Source: Billgrantia sulfidoxydans (lineage in GTDB: Bacteria > Pseudomonadota > Gammaproteobacteria > Pseudomonadales > Halomonadaceae). Taken from it: 64,000 bases of DNA. Position 1 is the stretch's first letter, and the number at the start of each line of letters is the position of its first letter. The DNA is taken from positions 3,286,001-3,350,000 of the forward strand of contig NZ_CP053381.1 in the NCBI RefSeq assembly GCF_017868775.1, written 5' to 3'. This document shows, in pieces, positions 45,221 to 56,164 of the stretch. The translations under genes were made by a program, and so were the position numbers. The notes beneath the pieces were generated by a model. That model had not been told where the DNA came from. It did not search any database and saw only the letters and a list, made by a program, of their open reading frames with translations.

Positions 45221-45966
45221 GCGCCCACCTCGTCGCGTACGAGTTCGACCAGCCGCCCCTCCTCCAGGCGCAGGCAGCGGTCGCAGCGCGCCGCCAGGGC
45301 GTGATCGTGAGTCACCAGTACCAGGGTGGTCCCGGCCTCGCGGTTGAGCTGGAACAGCAGCTCGATGATGCGCCCCCCGGTGGCCTGGTCCAGGTTGCCG
45401 GTGGGCTCGTCGGCAAAGACCAGTTCGGCGCCGGTGACGAAGGCCCGCGCCAGCGCCACACGCTGCTGCTCGCCGCCGGAAAGCTGCTTGGGCAGGTGAT
45501 CCAGGCGTTCGCCGAGCCCCACCCGGGTCAGCCAGTCGCGCGCCCGCGCCGAGGCATCGGGCAGCGGCGAAAGCTCGAGGGGAAGCAGCACGTTCTCCAG
45601 CGCCGTGAGGGTCGGCAGCAGCTGGAAGTTCTGGAACACGAAACCGACCCGGCCGGCGCGCAGCCGGGCACGTCCGTCCTCGTCGAGCTTGCCCAGTGTC
45701 TCACCAAACAGCTCGAGCTCGCCGCCGCTCGGCTCGTCCAGCCCCGCCAACAGGCCGAGCAGGGTCGACTTGCCCGCTCCGCTCTGCCCGAGGATCGCCA
45801 CGCTCTCGCCGGGGAACACTTCGAGCGTCAAGCCACTCAGAATGGTGAGCCGCCGCTCGCCGCTCACGACCTGCTTGCCCAGCTGCCGAGCGTGTAGAAT
45901 CGGTTGGATGTCGCGCCCGGCAGCGGGGGCAAGCGTAACCACATCGGAAGTCGAGGAGTCGGTCAT
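45217..45966 (-). CDS. ybbA: ABC transporter ATP-binding protein (YbbA)
   Basis: This 249-residue ATPase of the LolD/MacB type has Walker A GQSGAGKSTLL, Q-loop VFQNFQLLPTL, signature LSGGEQQRVALARAF and Walker B LVFADEPTGNLD. It powers the YbbP permease. The ATG at 45966 is shared in overlapping fashion with the tesA start on the other strand. No strong ribosome site precedes it, and a start further inside (near the IQPILHARQ segment) cannot be excluded because the family core begins there. Confidence 0.9.
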   Translation of the reverse strand: MTDSSTSDVVTLAPAAGRDIQPILHARQLGKQVVSGERRLTILSGLTLEVFPGESVAILGQSGAGKSTLLGLLAGLDEPSGGELELFGETLGKLDEDGRARLRAGRVGFVFQNFQLLPTLTALENVLLPLELSPLPDASARARDWLTRVGLGERLDHLPKQLSGGEQQRVALARAFVTGAELVFADEPTGNLDQATGGRIIELLFQLNREAGTTLVLVTHDHALAARCDRCLRLEEGRLVELVRDEVGA

Positions 45967-46672
45967 GGTGAAGGATTTCCCCAGTCGTCTGGTAAGAGAG
46001 CGTCGCACCCACCACGCCCGCTGGCGCTCAGCCATCGGCATGGCCGGCATGCTGGTCGTCCTGTGGCTGGCGACCGCCGCGGCCCTGGCCGCCGAGAGGC
46101 CGGTCGTGCTGGTCATGGGCGACAGCCTGAGTACCGCCTATGGCATCGAACGGGAAACAGGCTGGGTCAGCCTGCTCGAAACGCGGCTCGACGGACGCGC
46201 CCGTGTGGTCAATGCCAGCATCAGCGGTGAAACGAGCAGCGGGGGCGCCAGCCGGCTCCCCGAGCTAATCGGACAGCACCAACCGGACATCGTTCTGCTC
46301 GAGCTGGGCGGCAACGACGGCCTGCGCGGCCTGCCGCCCAGCCAGCTCGAGGCCAACCTGGCCGGCATGATCGAGGCCAGCCAGGACGCCGGAGCCGAAG
46401 TCCTGCTGCTCGGCATCGACATCCCGCCCAACTACGGGCCGGCTTACCGCCGCGCCTTCACCGATGTATTCGCCCGCCTGGCCGATAACTACGATACACC
46501 GCTGGTGCCCTTCCTGCTCGAAGGAGTAGCGCTCGAGGAAGGCATGATGCAGGACGACGGCATTCATCCCACCCGCGAGGCCCAACCGATCATCCTCGAC
46601 AACGTGTGGCCGGCATTGGCGCCACTGCTGGAGGGCAACGGCGCGGAGCTGGCCGAAGCCGCACGGGAGTGA
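45965..46672 (+). CDS. tesA: Periplasmic acyl-CoA thioesterase I/lysophospholipase (SGNH hydrolase)
   Basis: This 235-residue esterase has the SGNH blocks GDSLSTAYGI (nucleophile serine), GGND, and the terminal DGIHPT with catalytic Asp and His. The N-terminal 43 residues are a long signal sequence with a basic n-region and hydrophobic core (MLVVLWLATAAALA), giving a periplasmic enzyme. The ATG at 45965 has AGGAG at good distance; an internal ATG at 46040 would give a shorter signal. Divergent from ybbA-ybbP as in E. coli. Confidence 0.93.
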   Translation: MVKDFPSRLVRERRTHHARWRSAIGMAGMLVVLWLATAAALAAERPVVLVMGDSLSTAYGIERETGWVSLLETRLDGRARVVNASISGETSSGGASRLPELIGQHQPDIVLLELGGNDGLRGLPPSQLEANLAGMIEASQDAGAEVLLLGIDIPPNYGPAYRRAFTDVFARLADNYDTPLVPFLLEGVALEEGMMQDDGIHPTREAQPIILDNVWPALAPLLEGNGAELAEAARE

Positions 46673-46745
46673 CATCTGGCCAATGGTCCATTCACGGCCT
46701 GTTTCGTCCATCGGCGCCAGGGCTCAAGCAGCTCCTCTTCGAGTA

Positions 46746-47669
46746 TCAGCTGCTCTCCTGAGCCACCGCCGGCGCCTTCTGCCACTGTTGCAGGCCGAGC
46801 CCGCCGAGGATCAGCACCAGCCCGACCAGGGTGGAGACGAGGATCGGCTCGCCGACCACCACATAGAGCAGCAGCAGCGACACCGGCGGCGACAGGAAGA
46901 TCAGGTTGGAGACCTTGGCCGTGCGCGACACGCGATGCACGGCCATCTGCCACAGCACGAAGGCGATACCCATCTCGAACAGGCCGACATAGATCCCCGC
47001 GCCAACGGCCGCCCAGCCGTGCCAGGAAAAGCCGGGGCCCAGCAGCATCAGCAGCGTGAGCACCGGCAGGCCGACACCGAAGTTTTGCCACTGGGCCACC
47101 AGCGGCGGGCGGGCGTCGCGCACGTTGAGCAGCCAGTAGAGCGCCCACAGCAGGGTGGAAGCCAGCGCCAGCCCAACCCCCAAGGGGTCGGCAAAGGCGA
47201 CATTCAGCACCTGCCCCCGGGTGGCGATCACCCACACGCCCGAGTAGGCGACCAGCCCCGCCAGCACGTCGATGCGCGTGAGCCGTTGCCCCAGGATAGG
47301 CACCGCGAGAAAGGCCATGGCCAGCGCCCAGGTGTAGTTGAGCGCCATGGCCTCCTGCCCCGGCAGGCGGTCGTAGGCGCCGAACAGCACCAGATAGTAG
47401 GCCACCGGGTTCATCAAGCCGGCCCAGGCCGCGGTGCGCCAGCCATGCCGCAACGCCTCGCCGAGCAGCCCCTGGCGCACCACCAGCCCCCCCATCAGCA
47501 GCCACGACACCAGCGACGCCAGCCACATCAGCTCCAGCGGCGACATGTAGGCCAGGGCCACCTTGAAGGCGGTGGCGACGGTCGACCACAGCGCCACCGC
47601 CCCCAGCCCGAAGAGCATTGCCCCGCGATCCTGGCTCAGGATATCCGCACTCGTCATCGCCGCCCTCAT
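46746..47669 (-). CDS. EamA/DMT-family transporter
   Basis: This 307-residue protein has about ten hydrophobic segments in two related halves, the EamA architecture of drug/metabolite exporters (ALWSTVATAFKVALAYM near the start, GLFEMGIAFVLWQMAVHRVS in the second half). Substrate is unknown. The likely native start is the ATG at 47669, which overlaps the TGA of the Rdx gene (ATGA). In this sequence the reading frame is also open without a stop from the Rdx start at 47933, so a 395-residue Rdx-EamA fusion would be read; see the findings. Confidence 0.85.
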   Translation of the reverse strand: MRAAMTSADILSQDRGAMLFGLGAVALWSTVATAFKVALAYMSPLELMWLASLVSWLLMGGLVVRQGLLGEALRHGWRTAAWAGLMNPVAYYLVLFGAYDRLPGQEAMALNYTWALAMAFLAVPILGQRLTRIDVLAGLVAYSGVWVIATRGQVLNVAFADPLGVGLALASTLLWALYWLLNVRDARPPLVAQWQNFGVGLPVLTLLMLLGPGFSWHGWAAVGAGIYVGLFEMGIAFVLWQMAVHRVSRTAKVSNLIFLSPPVSLLLLYVVVGEPILVSTLVGLVLILGGLGLQQWQKAPAVAQESS

Positions 47670-47933
47670 CGGTCGATGTGCCCCAGATCCCGCTCGGGAT
47701 CGAGCCGGTCGCACCCGCTGCTTGAGCTGCTTGCTGTCGGGAAAGCCGCCGTCGCGCTTGCGCTCCCACAGCGACTCGTCGTCGTAGAAGATCTCGAAGT
47801 AGCCCCCGTGGGAGGGTACCAGCGCCACCTCCTCCAGCTCCTCGCCGAAGGTGGAAAGCAGCTCCTGGGCCAGCCAGGCGCTGCGCAGCAGCCACTGGCA
47901 CTGGGTGCAGTAATGAATGCGAATGCGTGACAT
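47666..47933 (-). pseudogene. Rdx family (SelT/SelW/SelH-like) protein with apparent frameshift
   Basis: The start MSRIRIHYCTQCQWLLR, with CXXC at residues 9-12, is the classic Rdx thioredoxin-like fold of bacterial SelW proteins, and FPDSKQLKQRV follows. The usual ending DRLDPERDLGHIDR is present but in another frame: near 47711 two bases appear to be missing (or one extra), so the frame switches and runs on into the EamA gene. The true stop TGA at 47666 is in the shifted frame. Possible causes are a real mutation, a sequencing error, or an unusual fusion. Starts divergently from the MFS gene, 54 bp apart. Confidence 0.75.
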
Positions 47934-47987
47934 GCGGACACCCTGTCGCAACAATGGAATGGAGATGATAGCAGCCAAGGAGCCTGG

Positions 47988-49303
47988 ATGGCCGAACGCG
48001 AAATCAGCCAGTCGCGTCTCTACGAGTGGTTGACGGGCGACGACGACAGCCGCATGTGCCAGAACATCCCCGACGCAGCGTGCCGCGAGCAACCGCACAA
48101 CTTCTTCCTGCACCTGTTCGCCGCCCTGGGCAACAAGCTGGCCGACGAACTCTCCAGCGCCAGGTTGGTACTGCCCTGGCTGCTCGGGGTCATCGGCGCT
48201 CCGCTGTGGATGGTCGGGCTGCTGGTACCGATTCGCGAGTCGGGCGCGCTGCTACCACAGCTGTTCGTCGCCGGCCTCATCCGCCTCGAGCCACAGCGCA
48301 AGTGGGCGTGGGTGGTCGGCGGCGGCGTCCAGGCGCTGGCCGCCGCGGCTCTCGCCCTGCTCGCCCTGTATGGCCAGGGCGGCCTGGGCGGCACCCTGGT
48401 GCTGGCCACGCTGATCGTCCTGTCGCTGGCCCGAGGGCTCTCCTCCATCGCCACCAAGGATGTGCTGGGCAAGACCATCGCCAAGGGCCGACGCGGCAAT
48501 CTGATGGGCTGGAGCGGCAGCATCGCCGGCGCCGTGACCCTGGCCGCCGGCGGCGCCCTGATGCTGTTCGAGGATCGCCCCGGCGAGCTGGCCCTCGCGG
48601 CGCTGCTGGGCGTCGCCGCCCTGGGCTGGCTGCTCAACGCCGCGTGCGCGGCACGCATCGCGGAGGAGCCCGGCGCGGTGGAGGGGGGCGAGAACGCCTG
48701 GAACAGCATCAAGCTGGGGCTGCGCCTGCTGCGTGACGATCGCGATTTCCTGCACTTCAACCTGTCGCGCTCGCTGCTGCTGGCCAGCGCCCTGGCGCTA
48801 CCCTACGTCGCCCTGCTCGGCCAGCAGCAGAGCGGCACCGAGCTGGGCGGCCTAGGCGTGCTGGTCGTGGTATCGGGGGTGGCGGGCATGCTGGCCAACC
48901 CGGTCTGGGGCAAGCGCGCCGACGCCTCCAGCCGCACCGTGCTGCGCGACACCGGCCTGGGAGCCGCGATCTGCTGCCTGCTCGGTGCCGGTATCGCCTG
49001 GCTGCCGGGCGAGTGGACGCAGACGGTATGGCCCTACGCCCTCGTCTATGCCCTGCTCGTCACGTCCATGCCGGCGTGCGCCTGGGCCGCAAGACCTACC
49101 TGGTCGACATGGCGGGACAGGACCGGCGGGCGCTCTACGTGGCACTGTCCAATACGCTCACTGGCGCCATGATGCTGCTGGTGGGCGGTGCGACCGGGCT
49201 GTTGGCGCAGTGGCTGGGCACCGACTGGCTGCTGGTGGCCCTGTCGCTGATGGCCCTCGCCGCCGCTGCCTCGGCCGCACGGCTGCCGGAAGTCGAGCGA
49301 TAG
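47988..49303 (+). pseudogene. MFS transporter with apparent frameshift
   Basis: The frame from the ATG at 47988 (AGGAG upstream) encodes about ten hydrophobic segments of a major facilitator-type transporter with GKRAD-like loop (NPVWGKRADASSRT), then loses its frame near 49066 and stops at 49172. The remaining part (GVRLGRKTYLVDMAGQDRRA to ARLPEVER) continues in the next frame to 49303. A single missing C in the run TCCAT would explain it. The intact product would be about 438 residues. Substrate unknown. Two neighbouring frameshifts raise the chance of sequencing error. Confidence 0.75.
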
Positions 49304-49393
49304 GCTCGCGGCGTTGTCAACGTGGCGAAGGCTGGCCATGATGTAGCATAGTGACGTTGTGTTACCGCCACCTCCCAGTCAGGAATGCCTTGA

Positions 49394-49828
49394 ATGAAAC
49401 GCGCCCCATTGATCAGCCCGGAACTCCTCGAGCGCATCGTCAATGCCTCGGAGGACGGTATCGTGGTCGCCGAGCAGGAAGGTGACGAGAACATTCTCAT
49501 CTACGTCAATCAGGGCTTCGAGCGGCTCACCGGCTACAGCACCGACGAGATCCTCTATCAGGACTGTCGCTTCCTGCAGGGAGACGATCGCGACCAGCCG
49601 GCGCTGGCCAATATCCGCAAGGCCCTGAGCGAAGGGCGCCCCTGCCGTGAAGTCCTGCGCAACTATCGCAAGGACGGCACTCTGTTCTGGAACGAGCTGT
49701 CGATCACTCCGGTCTTCGATGCCGACGACAACCTGACCTATTTCATCGGCATACAGAAAGACGTCACGGAGCGCGTCGAGGCCCAGATGGAGCTGGAACG
49801 GATCAAGGCCGAGTACGGCCTCTCCTGA
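49394..49828 (+). CDS. Short LOV blue-light photoreceptor
   Basis: This 144-residue protein is a single LOV (flavin-binding PAS) domain with short flanking helices and no effector domain. The photoactive cysteine is Cys58 in YQDCRFLQGDDRDQ; the usual NCRFLQ motif has Asp in place of Asn, as I recall for the Pseudomonas putida PpSB1-LOV protein, which this closely resembles (LRNYRKDGTLFWNELSITPV, YFIGIQKDVTERV). Light forms a flavin-cysteine adduct. The C-terminal helix (AQMELERIKAEYG) would mediate dimer signalling. Cytoplasmic; target unknown. Confidence 0.9.
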   Translation: MKRAPLISPELLERIVNASEDGIVVAEQEGDENILIYVNQGFERLTGYSTDEILYQDCRFLQGDDRDQPALANIRKALSEGRPCREVLRNYRKDGTLFWNELSITPVFDADDNLTYFIGIQKDVTERVEAQMELERIKAEYGLS

Positions 49829-50011
49829 CGGGCCCGGGACCCACAAAAAAATTCCTCAAAGGCTTGCTCTCGGCTCCTCCGGGATATATATAGCCGTCAG
49901 GTGCCAGCCATTGGCGCCGATGGCGCTTCAGGTCCGTCGCTTCGGACGCGAAGCGAATGTGCGACACGTCGATCGCCGAGCGGTCGACACCGGGCCATGG
50001 GAGGACTTCGC

Positions 50012-50224
50012 ATGAGCCATGAACCCCTTGTCAACGACACTCACGACGACGATCAGGACTTCCTCGAAGCGGTGAACGACGACGAATACGTTCGCCCGCG
50101 TGCCACCAGCCGCGCCGACACCCTGCGTGCCCGACGCCGCGTCGAGGCCCTGCTGGAAGAGCGACGCCTGCAGCGCGCCATCGAAGACGATTGGATGCTG
50201 CTCGGCGAAGAAGAAGAGGAGTAG
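50012..50224 (+). CDS. Small acidic protein, PA3496 family
   Basis: This 70-residue protein has an acidic N-terminal part and a central helix RARRRVEALLEERRLQRAIEDDW, shown here in part, typical of the PA3496 family of small proteins (putative envelope integrity role). A clear GGGAGGA lies upstream of the ATG. It stands between the LOV gene and ettA. The 183-bp gap upstream is partly AT-rich. Function is not established. Confidence 0.75.
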   Translation: MSHEPLVNDTHDDDQDFLEAVNDDEYVRPRATSRADTLRARRRVEALLEERRLQRAIEDDWMLLGEEEEE

Positions 50225-50383
50225 CCCCTCCCCCCCTCGGCACGAGGCATCCGTGGATGCCTCGTCAAGCATGCCGGTCGCCGCGCCGCATCCTGGCGCG
50301 GCGCCAGCCACGGCAGTGCTGGCCTTTGCCCCGCACGACCACTATCATCGGGACCACTGAAACCCTCAACCCAGTGGAATTCC

Positions 50384-52045
<1,662 letters not shown>

Positions 52046-52060
52046 GGGTGCACTATCAAG

Positions 52061-52091
52061 CAAGAGGCCTCGCCATTGGCGAGGCCTCTTG
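52061..52091 (+). terminator. Hairpin terminator of ettA
   Basis: A perfect 14-bp stem (52061-52074 with 52078-52091, loop of 3) lies 15 bp after the ettA stop. The downstream bases are only mildly U-rich. Confidence 0.7.
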
Positions 52092-52149
52092 TCGTTACGG
52101 CCGACTCACGTGGTCTACTCACATGGACAGAGGGCCACCGTGGAGAGGG

Positions 52150-52308
52150 TCATGGTCGTCTTCCGGTGATCAACGAGACGATGAACAGCACGATGAACAG
52201 GAAGAACAGGATCTGGGCGATGGTGGTGGCTGCCCCGGCGATACCGGAAAACCCCAGTACCCCGGCGATGATCGCAATGATCAGGAACAGCATGGCATTG
52301 CCGAGCAT
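52150..52308 (-). CDS. DUF1328 (YtjA-like) small membrane protein
   Basis: This 52-residue protein reads [20 protein letters not shown] and then [16 protein letters not shown] with a final VSLITGRRP, two hydrophobic helices around a glycine-rich turn, the YtjA/DUF1328 pattern. AAGGAGG sits just upstream of the ATG at 52308, a strong ribosome site. It is encoded alone between ettA and the lpxL-like gene. Such proteins are inner-membrane and often stress-linked; function unknown. Confidence 0.85.
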   Translation of the reverse strand: MLGNAMLFLIIAIIAGVLGFSGIAGAATTIAQILFFLFIVLFIVSLITGRRP

Positions 52309-52445
52309 AGAAACCTCCTTGGTCGTCTAGGCGCCATCCTTCGGCACCGCGTCTATGGCTAGGTCACCTTAAGCGTTGCGTGAGCCCGAGGCAGCGTCAA
52401 GTAACCGACGGTCATCCGTTGTAACAGAGCTCCGTCCATTCGGCT

Positions 52446-53360
52446 TCAATAGAGGCCCGGCTCGCCCCGCGGGCGCGTCTTGAAGCGGCGGTGCAGCCAC
52501 AGGTACTGCTCGGGATGCTTGCGTATCGCCTCCTCGATGATGGCATTGATGCGCGTGGCGTCGGCCACCTCGTCGCCACTGGGAAAGTCCTCCAGCGGCG
52601 GACGCCACTCGACCGTGTAGGTACGGTCGTCGGGGTTGCGGTGGAACATCAGCGGCACCACCGGCGCGCCGGTCATGCGCGCGATCTTGGCGGTGAGCCG
52701 AATCGAGGCGGCCTGGACGCCGAAGAACGGGGCGAACACGCTGGCGTCGCGACCGAAGTCCTGATCCGGCGAATACCACACGCTGTGGCCCGCCTTGATC
52801 CGCCGCACCACGCCGCGCAGATCGTGGCGATCGATCGCCTCGCCGAAGATGCGGCTGCGCGCGCGGGTCATGAAGCGGTCGAACAGCGGGTTGCCGTGCG
52901 GCCGGTAGACCACGTCGGCGGGAAAGAAGAGCGAGTGCAGCGCCCCCCCGAGGTCGAGGGTGGAGAAATGGATACCCAGGATCAGCACCCCCTTGCCCTG
53001 AGCCTGGGCCTGGGCCAGGTAGTGCGCGTTCTTGCAGGCGACGCGATGGCGCAGGTGGCGCGGATCGCGACACCAGGCGGTGGCGGTCTCGAGGATACCG
53101 ATGCCATTGGCGGCGAAGGTCTTCCTCACCAGCTTGCTGCGCTGCACCTCGTCGAGTTCGGGAAAGCTCAGGCGCAGGTTGGTATCGACGATGTGGCGGC
53201 GGCGCGGCACCAGCCGCCAGGCCAGCAGCCCGATGCCGCGACCGAGGGCGAGCTTCAGGCGCCACGGCAGCCAGGCGCCCGCGCGCATGGCGGCAATGGC
53301 CAGCCAGGCCGGCCAATAGCGGGGATGGGCGAAGGAAGCGGGCCAGTTACGCTTGGACAT
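52446..53360 (-). CDS. lpxL: LpxL/HtrB-type lipid A late acyltransferase
   Basis: This 304-residue inner-membrane enzyme has a membrane-proximal N-terminal segment and the acyltransferase motif HFSTLD (HX4D) near residue 145, then FSPDQD-like SPDQDFG and a terminal WLHRRFKTRPRGEP, as in the lauroyl/myristoyl transferases that finish lipid A. The ATG at 53360 gives MSKRNWPASF; an upstream ATG adds 12 residues. Which position on lipid A it acylates (LpxL, LpxM or LpxP role) cannot be decided. It follows alr by 43 bp. Confidence 0.9.
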   Translation of the reverse strand: MSKRNWPASFAHPRYWPAWLAIAAMRAGAWLPWRLKLALGRGIGLLAWRLVPRRRHIVDTNLRLSFPELDEVQRSKLVRKTFAANGIGILETATAWCRDPRHLRHRVACKNAHYLAQAQAQGKGVLILGIHFSTLDLGGALHSLFFPADVVYRPHGNPLFDRFMTRARSRIFGEAIDRHDLRGVVRRIKAGHSVWYSPDQDFGRDASVFAPFFGVQAASIRLTAKIARMTGAPVVPLMFHRNPDDRTYTVEWRPPLEDFPSGDEVADATRINAIIEEAIRKHPEQYLWLHRRFKTRPRGEPGLY

Positions 53361-53403
53361 GCAGGGTTCCGTTCGGCTCGAGTTGGGCGAAGGCAAGCAA
53401 CGC

Positions 53404-54528
53404 TCAGGTACGCTGCGAATAGTGTCTGGGCACCCGCGGCAAGATGCCGGTCAGCAGCGTGTAGCTAATGGTATCGCAATGCCGGGCCACCTCGTCGACG
53501 GAGAGCACCGCGCCATGGCGAGACCGCCCCCACAGCACCACCTCGCTGCCGATGCCGGCCTCGGGGATGTCGGTCACGTCCACGGTGAGCATGTCCATCG
53601 AGACCTTGCCGGCAATCGCCGTGCGCCGCCCCGCCACCAGTACGGGGGTGCCATCCGCGGCATGCCGATCATAGCCGTCGCCATAGCCGCAGGCCACCAC
53701 CGCGATGCGCGACGGCCGCGACGCCCGCCAGCGACCGGCATAACCCACCGGCTCGCCCACCGCCAGCTCGCGCACGGCGATGATCTCGGAACGCAGCGTC
53801 ATCACCGGTTCGAGGCGGCGACTCGCCTCGCTCGGCTGTTCCAGCGGATCGCTGCCATACAGCATCACGCCGGGCCGGACCCAGCTGCCGTGGGCCTGGG
53901 GCCAGGCCAGGGTCGCCGGTGAATTGGCCAGGCACAGCGACGCCCCCAGGCGATGGGCCAGCGCCTGCATGCACGCCAGCTGCCGGTCGAAATAGGCGGA
54001 ATCGCGAGCATCGGCGGTCGCGAAGTGGCTCATCAGCAGCAATCCGGTGGCATGGGCCGGCGCGGCGGACAGGCGCTCCCACACCGCGGCCACCTGATCG
54101 GGAGGGAAGCCCAGCCGGTGCATGCCGGAATCGACCTTGAGCCACACCGGGATCGGCCGGGCCGGCCGGTACGCCAGCAGTGCCTCCACCTGCCAGTCGC
54201 TGTGCACCGCCATCCACAGCCCCAGCGCCTCGACACGGGCCAGTTCTTGCGCCTCGAAGATACCCTCGAGCAGCACGATGGGCGTCACGATGCCCCCCTC
54301 GCGCAGGGCCTCGGCCTCCTCCAGACAGGCCACGGCAAAGGCCGGCGGCCGTCGTCCGGCGGGCAGGGCCTCCAGCGCGCCGGCACAGGCCACGGCACCA
54401 TGGCCGTAGGCGTCGGCCTTGATCACGGCCAGGGCCCGGCTGCCGCCGGCCAGCTCACGGGCCAGCGCATAGTTGTGACGCAGGGCGTCAAGATCGACAT
54501 CGGCAATCAGGGGCCTGGCCACGGGCAA
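53404..54528 (-). CDS. alr: Alanine racemase
   Basis: This 374-residue PLP enzyme makes D-alanine for peptidoglycan. The PLP lysine is Lys37 in AVIKADAYGHG and the second catalytic base is the tyrosine in VGYAGRW; SMDML and GYGDGY are further landmarks. Cytoplasmic. Length is normal. It is co-directional with the downstream lpxL-like gene and separated from tolC by 126 bp. Confidence 0.96.
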   Translation of the reverse strand: MPVARPLIADVDLDALRHNYALARELAGGSRALAVIKADAYGHGAVACAGALEALPAGRRPPAFAVACLEEAEALREGGIVTPIVLLEGIFEAQELARVEALGLWMAVHSDWQVEALLAYRPARPIPVWLKVDSGMHRLGFPPDQVAAVWERLSAAPAHATGLLLMSHFATADARDSAYFDRQLACMQALAHRLGASLCLANSPATLAWPQAHGSWVRPGVMLYGSDPLEQPSEASRRLEPVMTLRSEIIAVRELAVGEPVGYAGRWRASRPSRIAVVACGYGDGYDRHAADGTPVLVAGRRTAIAGKVSMDMLTVDVTDIPEAGIGSEVVLWGRSRHGAVLSVDEVARHCDTISYTLLTGILPRVPRHYSQRT

Positions 54529-54654
54529 CCTCCCACAGGAAAAATGAGCGCACGATTATCTTCTATATGCACCGCCACTTCACGAAGAAAACCACCGATT
54601 TCTCGGTGGCTTTCGACATATCACGCCGCAAAAAGCCGGCAACTCAGCAAATCA

Positions 54655-56103
54655 TCAGGAAGGCGCCTGCGGTCGCTCGCCGATGTTCATGACCGGGTCG
54701 TCGTTGGCCTCGTCGGGCAATTCCAGCGAGACGCGCTCCCCCTCGGAGAGCCAGGCGTTGACGGACTGGATCGAGTCCGGCCCGAGCAGCCCCGCCTGCT
54801 GCTGCAGCTGCAGCAGACCGAGGATGTAGTCATAGCGCGCCTCGGCATGTTCGGCGATGGCATTGAACAGGTTCTGCTCGGCATTGAGGACGTCGACGAT
54901 GTTACGCGTGCCCACCTCGTAGCCCGAACGCGTCGCCTCCAGGGCGCTCTGGTTGGAGACGATTGCTTGGCGCCGTGCCTCGACCGTCTCGACGTCGTTG
55001 TTGACGCGCGTGAACAACGAGCGCACCTGCTGAATGGTATCGCGCCGCTGGGCTTCGAAGTCGTACTGGCTGGCTTCGAGCAGGAAGCCGCTCTGGCGAA
55101 TCCGTGCCTGGGTCGAGCCGCCGGTATAGAGCGGCAGGCTGGCGCGCAGGCCGACCTGGCTCTCCGACTGCTCATCCGTGCCCGTGCGATCGGATTCCGA
55201 CCAGCCGTAGCTGGCGAAGGCCGAGAGCGTAGGCTGACGCGCGGCGCGCGAGATATCGACGCTGCTGCGTGCCACCTCGATGGCGGCCTCGGCCGACAGC
55301 ACCAGCGGGCTGTTGGCCATGGCGAGCTCGACCCAGGCTTCACGATCCGCTGGCACGGGGCGAGCAATCGGCACCTCGTCGTCCAGCGCTTCGATGCTGT
55401 CGTAGCGATGCCCGGTCAGGCGCTCGAGCGCCTCGAAGCTGACCCGCATGGCCCCCTCCGCGGCGAGGCGCTGGGCACGGGCCAGGTCATAGGAGGCCTG
55501 GGCCTCATGGACGTCGGTGATCGCGATCAGCCCCACCTCGAAGCGCTCCTGCGCCTGCTCCAGCTGGCGCTCGATGGCGGTTTCCTGGGCGCGCCGCGCG
55601 CTGAGGACATCGTGGGCCCGAAGGATCTCGAAGTAGGCGTTGGACACGTCGAAGAGCAGCTGCTGGGCCGCTGCGTCGACCCCCAGGGCATCCCGGTCGA
55701 TCTCGCGCTCGGCCCGCTCCAGCTGGGCGCGACGGGTCGGGTCGTAGAGCGCCTGCTCGGCATCGAGGCTCAGCCCGACGCTGTTGACGGAATCTTCTGT
55801 CTCGAATGCCTCGGCCGGAACGCCAGGAATCCGCAACCCCTCGTTGGAGCTCGAATAGGTTCGGGTGTGCGCCGCATTGCCGCCCACGGAGATCTGCGGC
55901 AACAGCGTACCGCGCTGTACGTCCCGTGCGGCCTCGGTAGCCTGGAAGGCGGCCTGGGTGGACGACAGCTCGGCGTCGTTGGCCAGGGCGTCCTGGGCAA
56001 TGGTCCAGAGGTCGGCCGCCTGGGCATTGCCAGCCATGAGGAAGCCGACGAGAACCGCCAGCCCCCGACGCGGCAAGCGTCGTGCGAAAGATGGGCGAAG
56101 CAT
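54655..56103 (-). CDS. tolC: Outer-membrane efflux/secretion channel TolC
   Basis: This 482-residue protein has a signal peptide (about 28 residues ending GNAQA) and two outer-membrane efflux repeats with long helical stretches; DLWTIAQDALANDAEL and the conserved GTRNIVDVLNAEQNLF mark it as TolC family. It forms the trimeric channel for efflux pumps and type I secretion, and may serve the HlyD/ABC exporter at 34.7-37.8 kb. The ATG at 56103 has AGGGAA upstream; an ATG 21 bp further up is badly spaced from its own GCAGGG. It follows rpoS after a terminator. Confidence 0.94.
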   Translation of the reverse strand: MLRPSFARRLPRRGLAVLVGFLMAGNAQAADLWTIAQDALANDAELSSTQAAFQATEAARDVQRGTLLPQISVGGNAAHTRTYSSSNEGLRIPGVPAEAFETEDSVNSVGLSLDAEQALYDPTRRAQLERAEREIDRDALGVDAAAQQLLFDVSNAYFEILRAHDVLSARRAQETAIERQLEQAQERFEVGLIAITDVHEAQASYDLARAQRLAAEGAMRVSFEALERLTGHRYDSIEALDDEVPIARPVPADREAWVELAMANSPLVLSAEAAIEVARSSVDISRAARQPTLSAFASYGWSESDRTGTDEQSESQVGLRASLPLYTGGSTQARIRQSGFLLEASQYDFEAQRRDTIQQVRSLFTRVNNDVETVEARRQAIVSNQSALEATRSGYEVGTRNIVDVLNAEQNLFNAIAEHAEARYDYILGLLQLQQQAGLLGPDSIQSVNAWLSEGERVSLELPDEANDDPVMNIGERPQAPS

Positions 56104-56164
56104 ATGTTCTTTTCCCTTGTTCATCCCTGCATCATGAGGACGCTAATGATACCTCAGCAGCATG

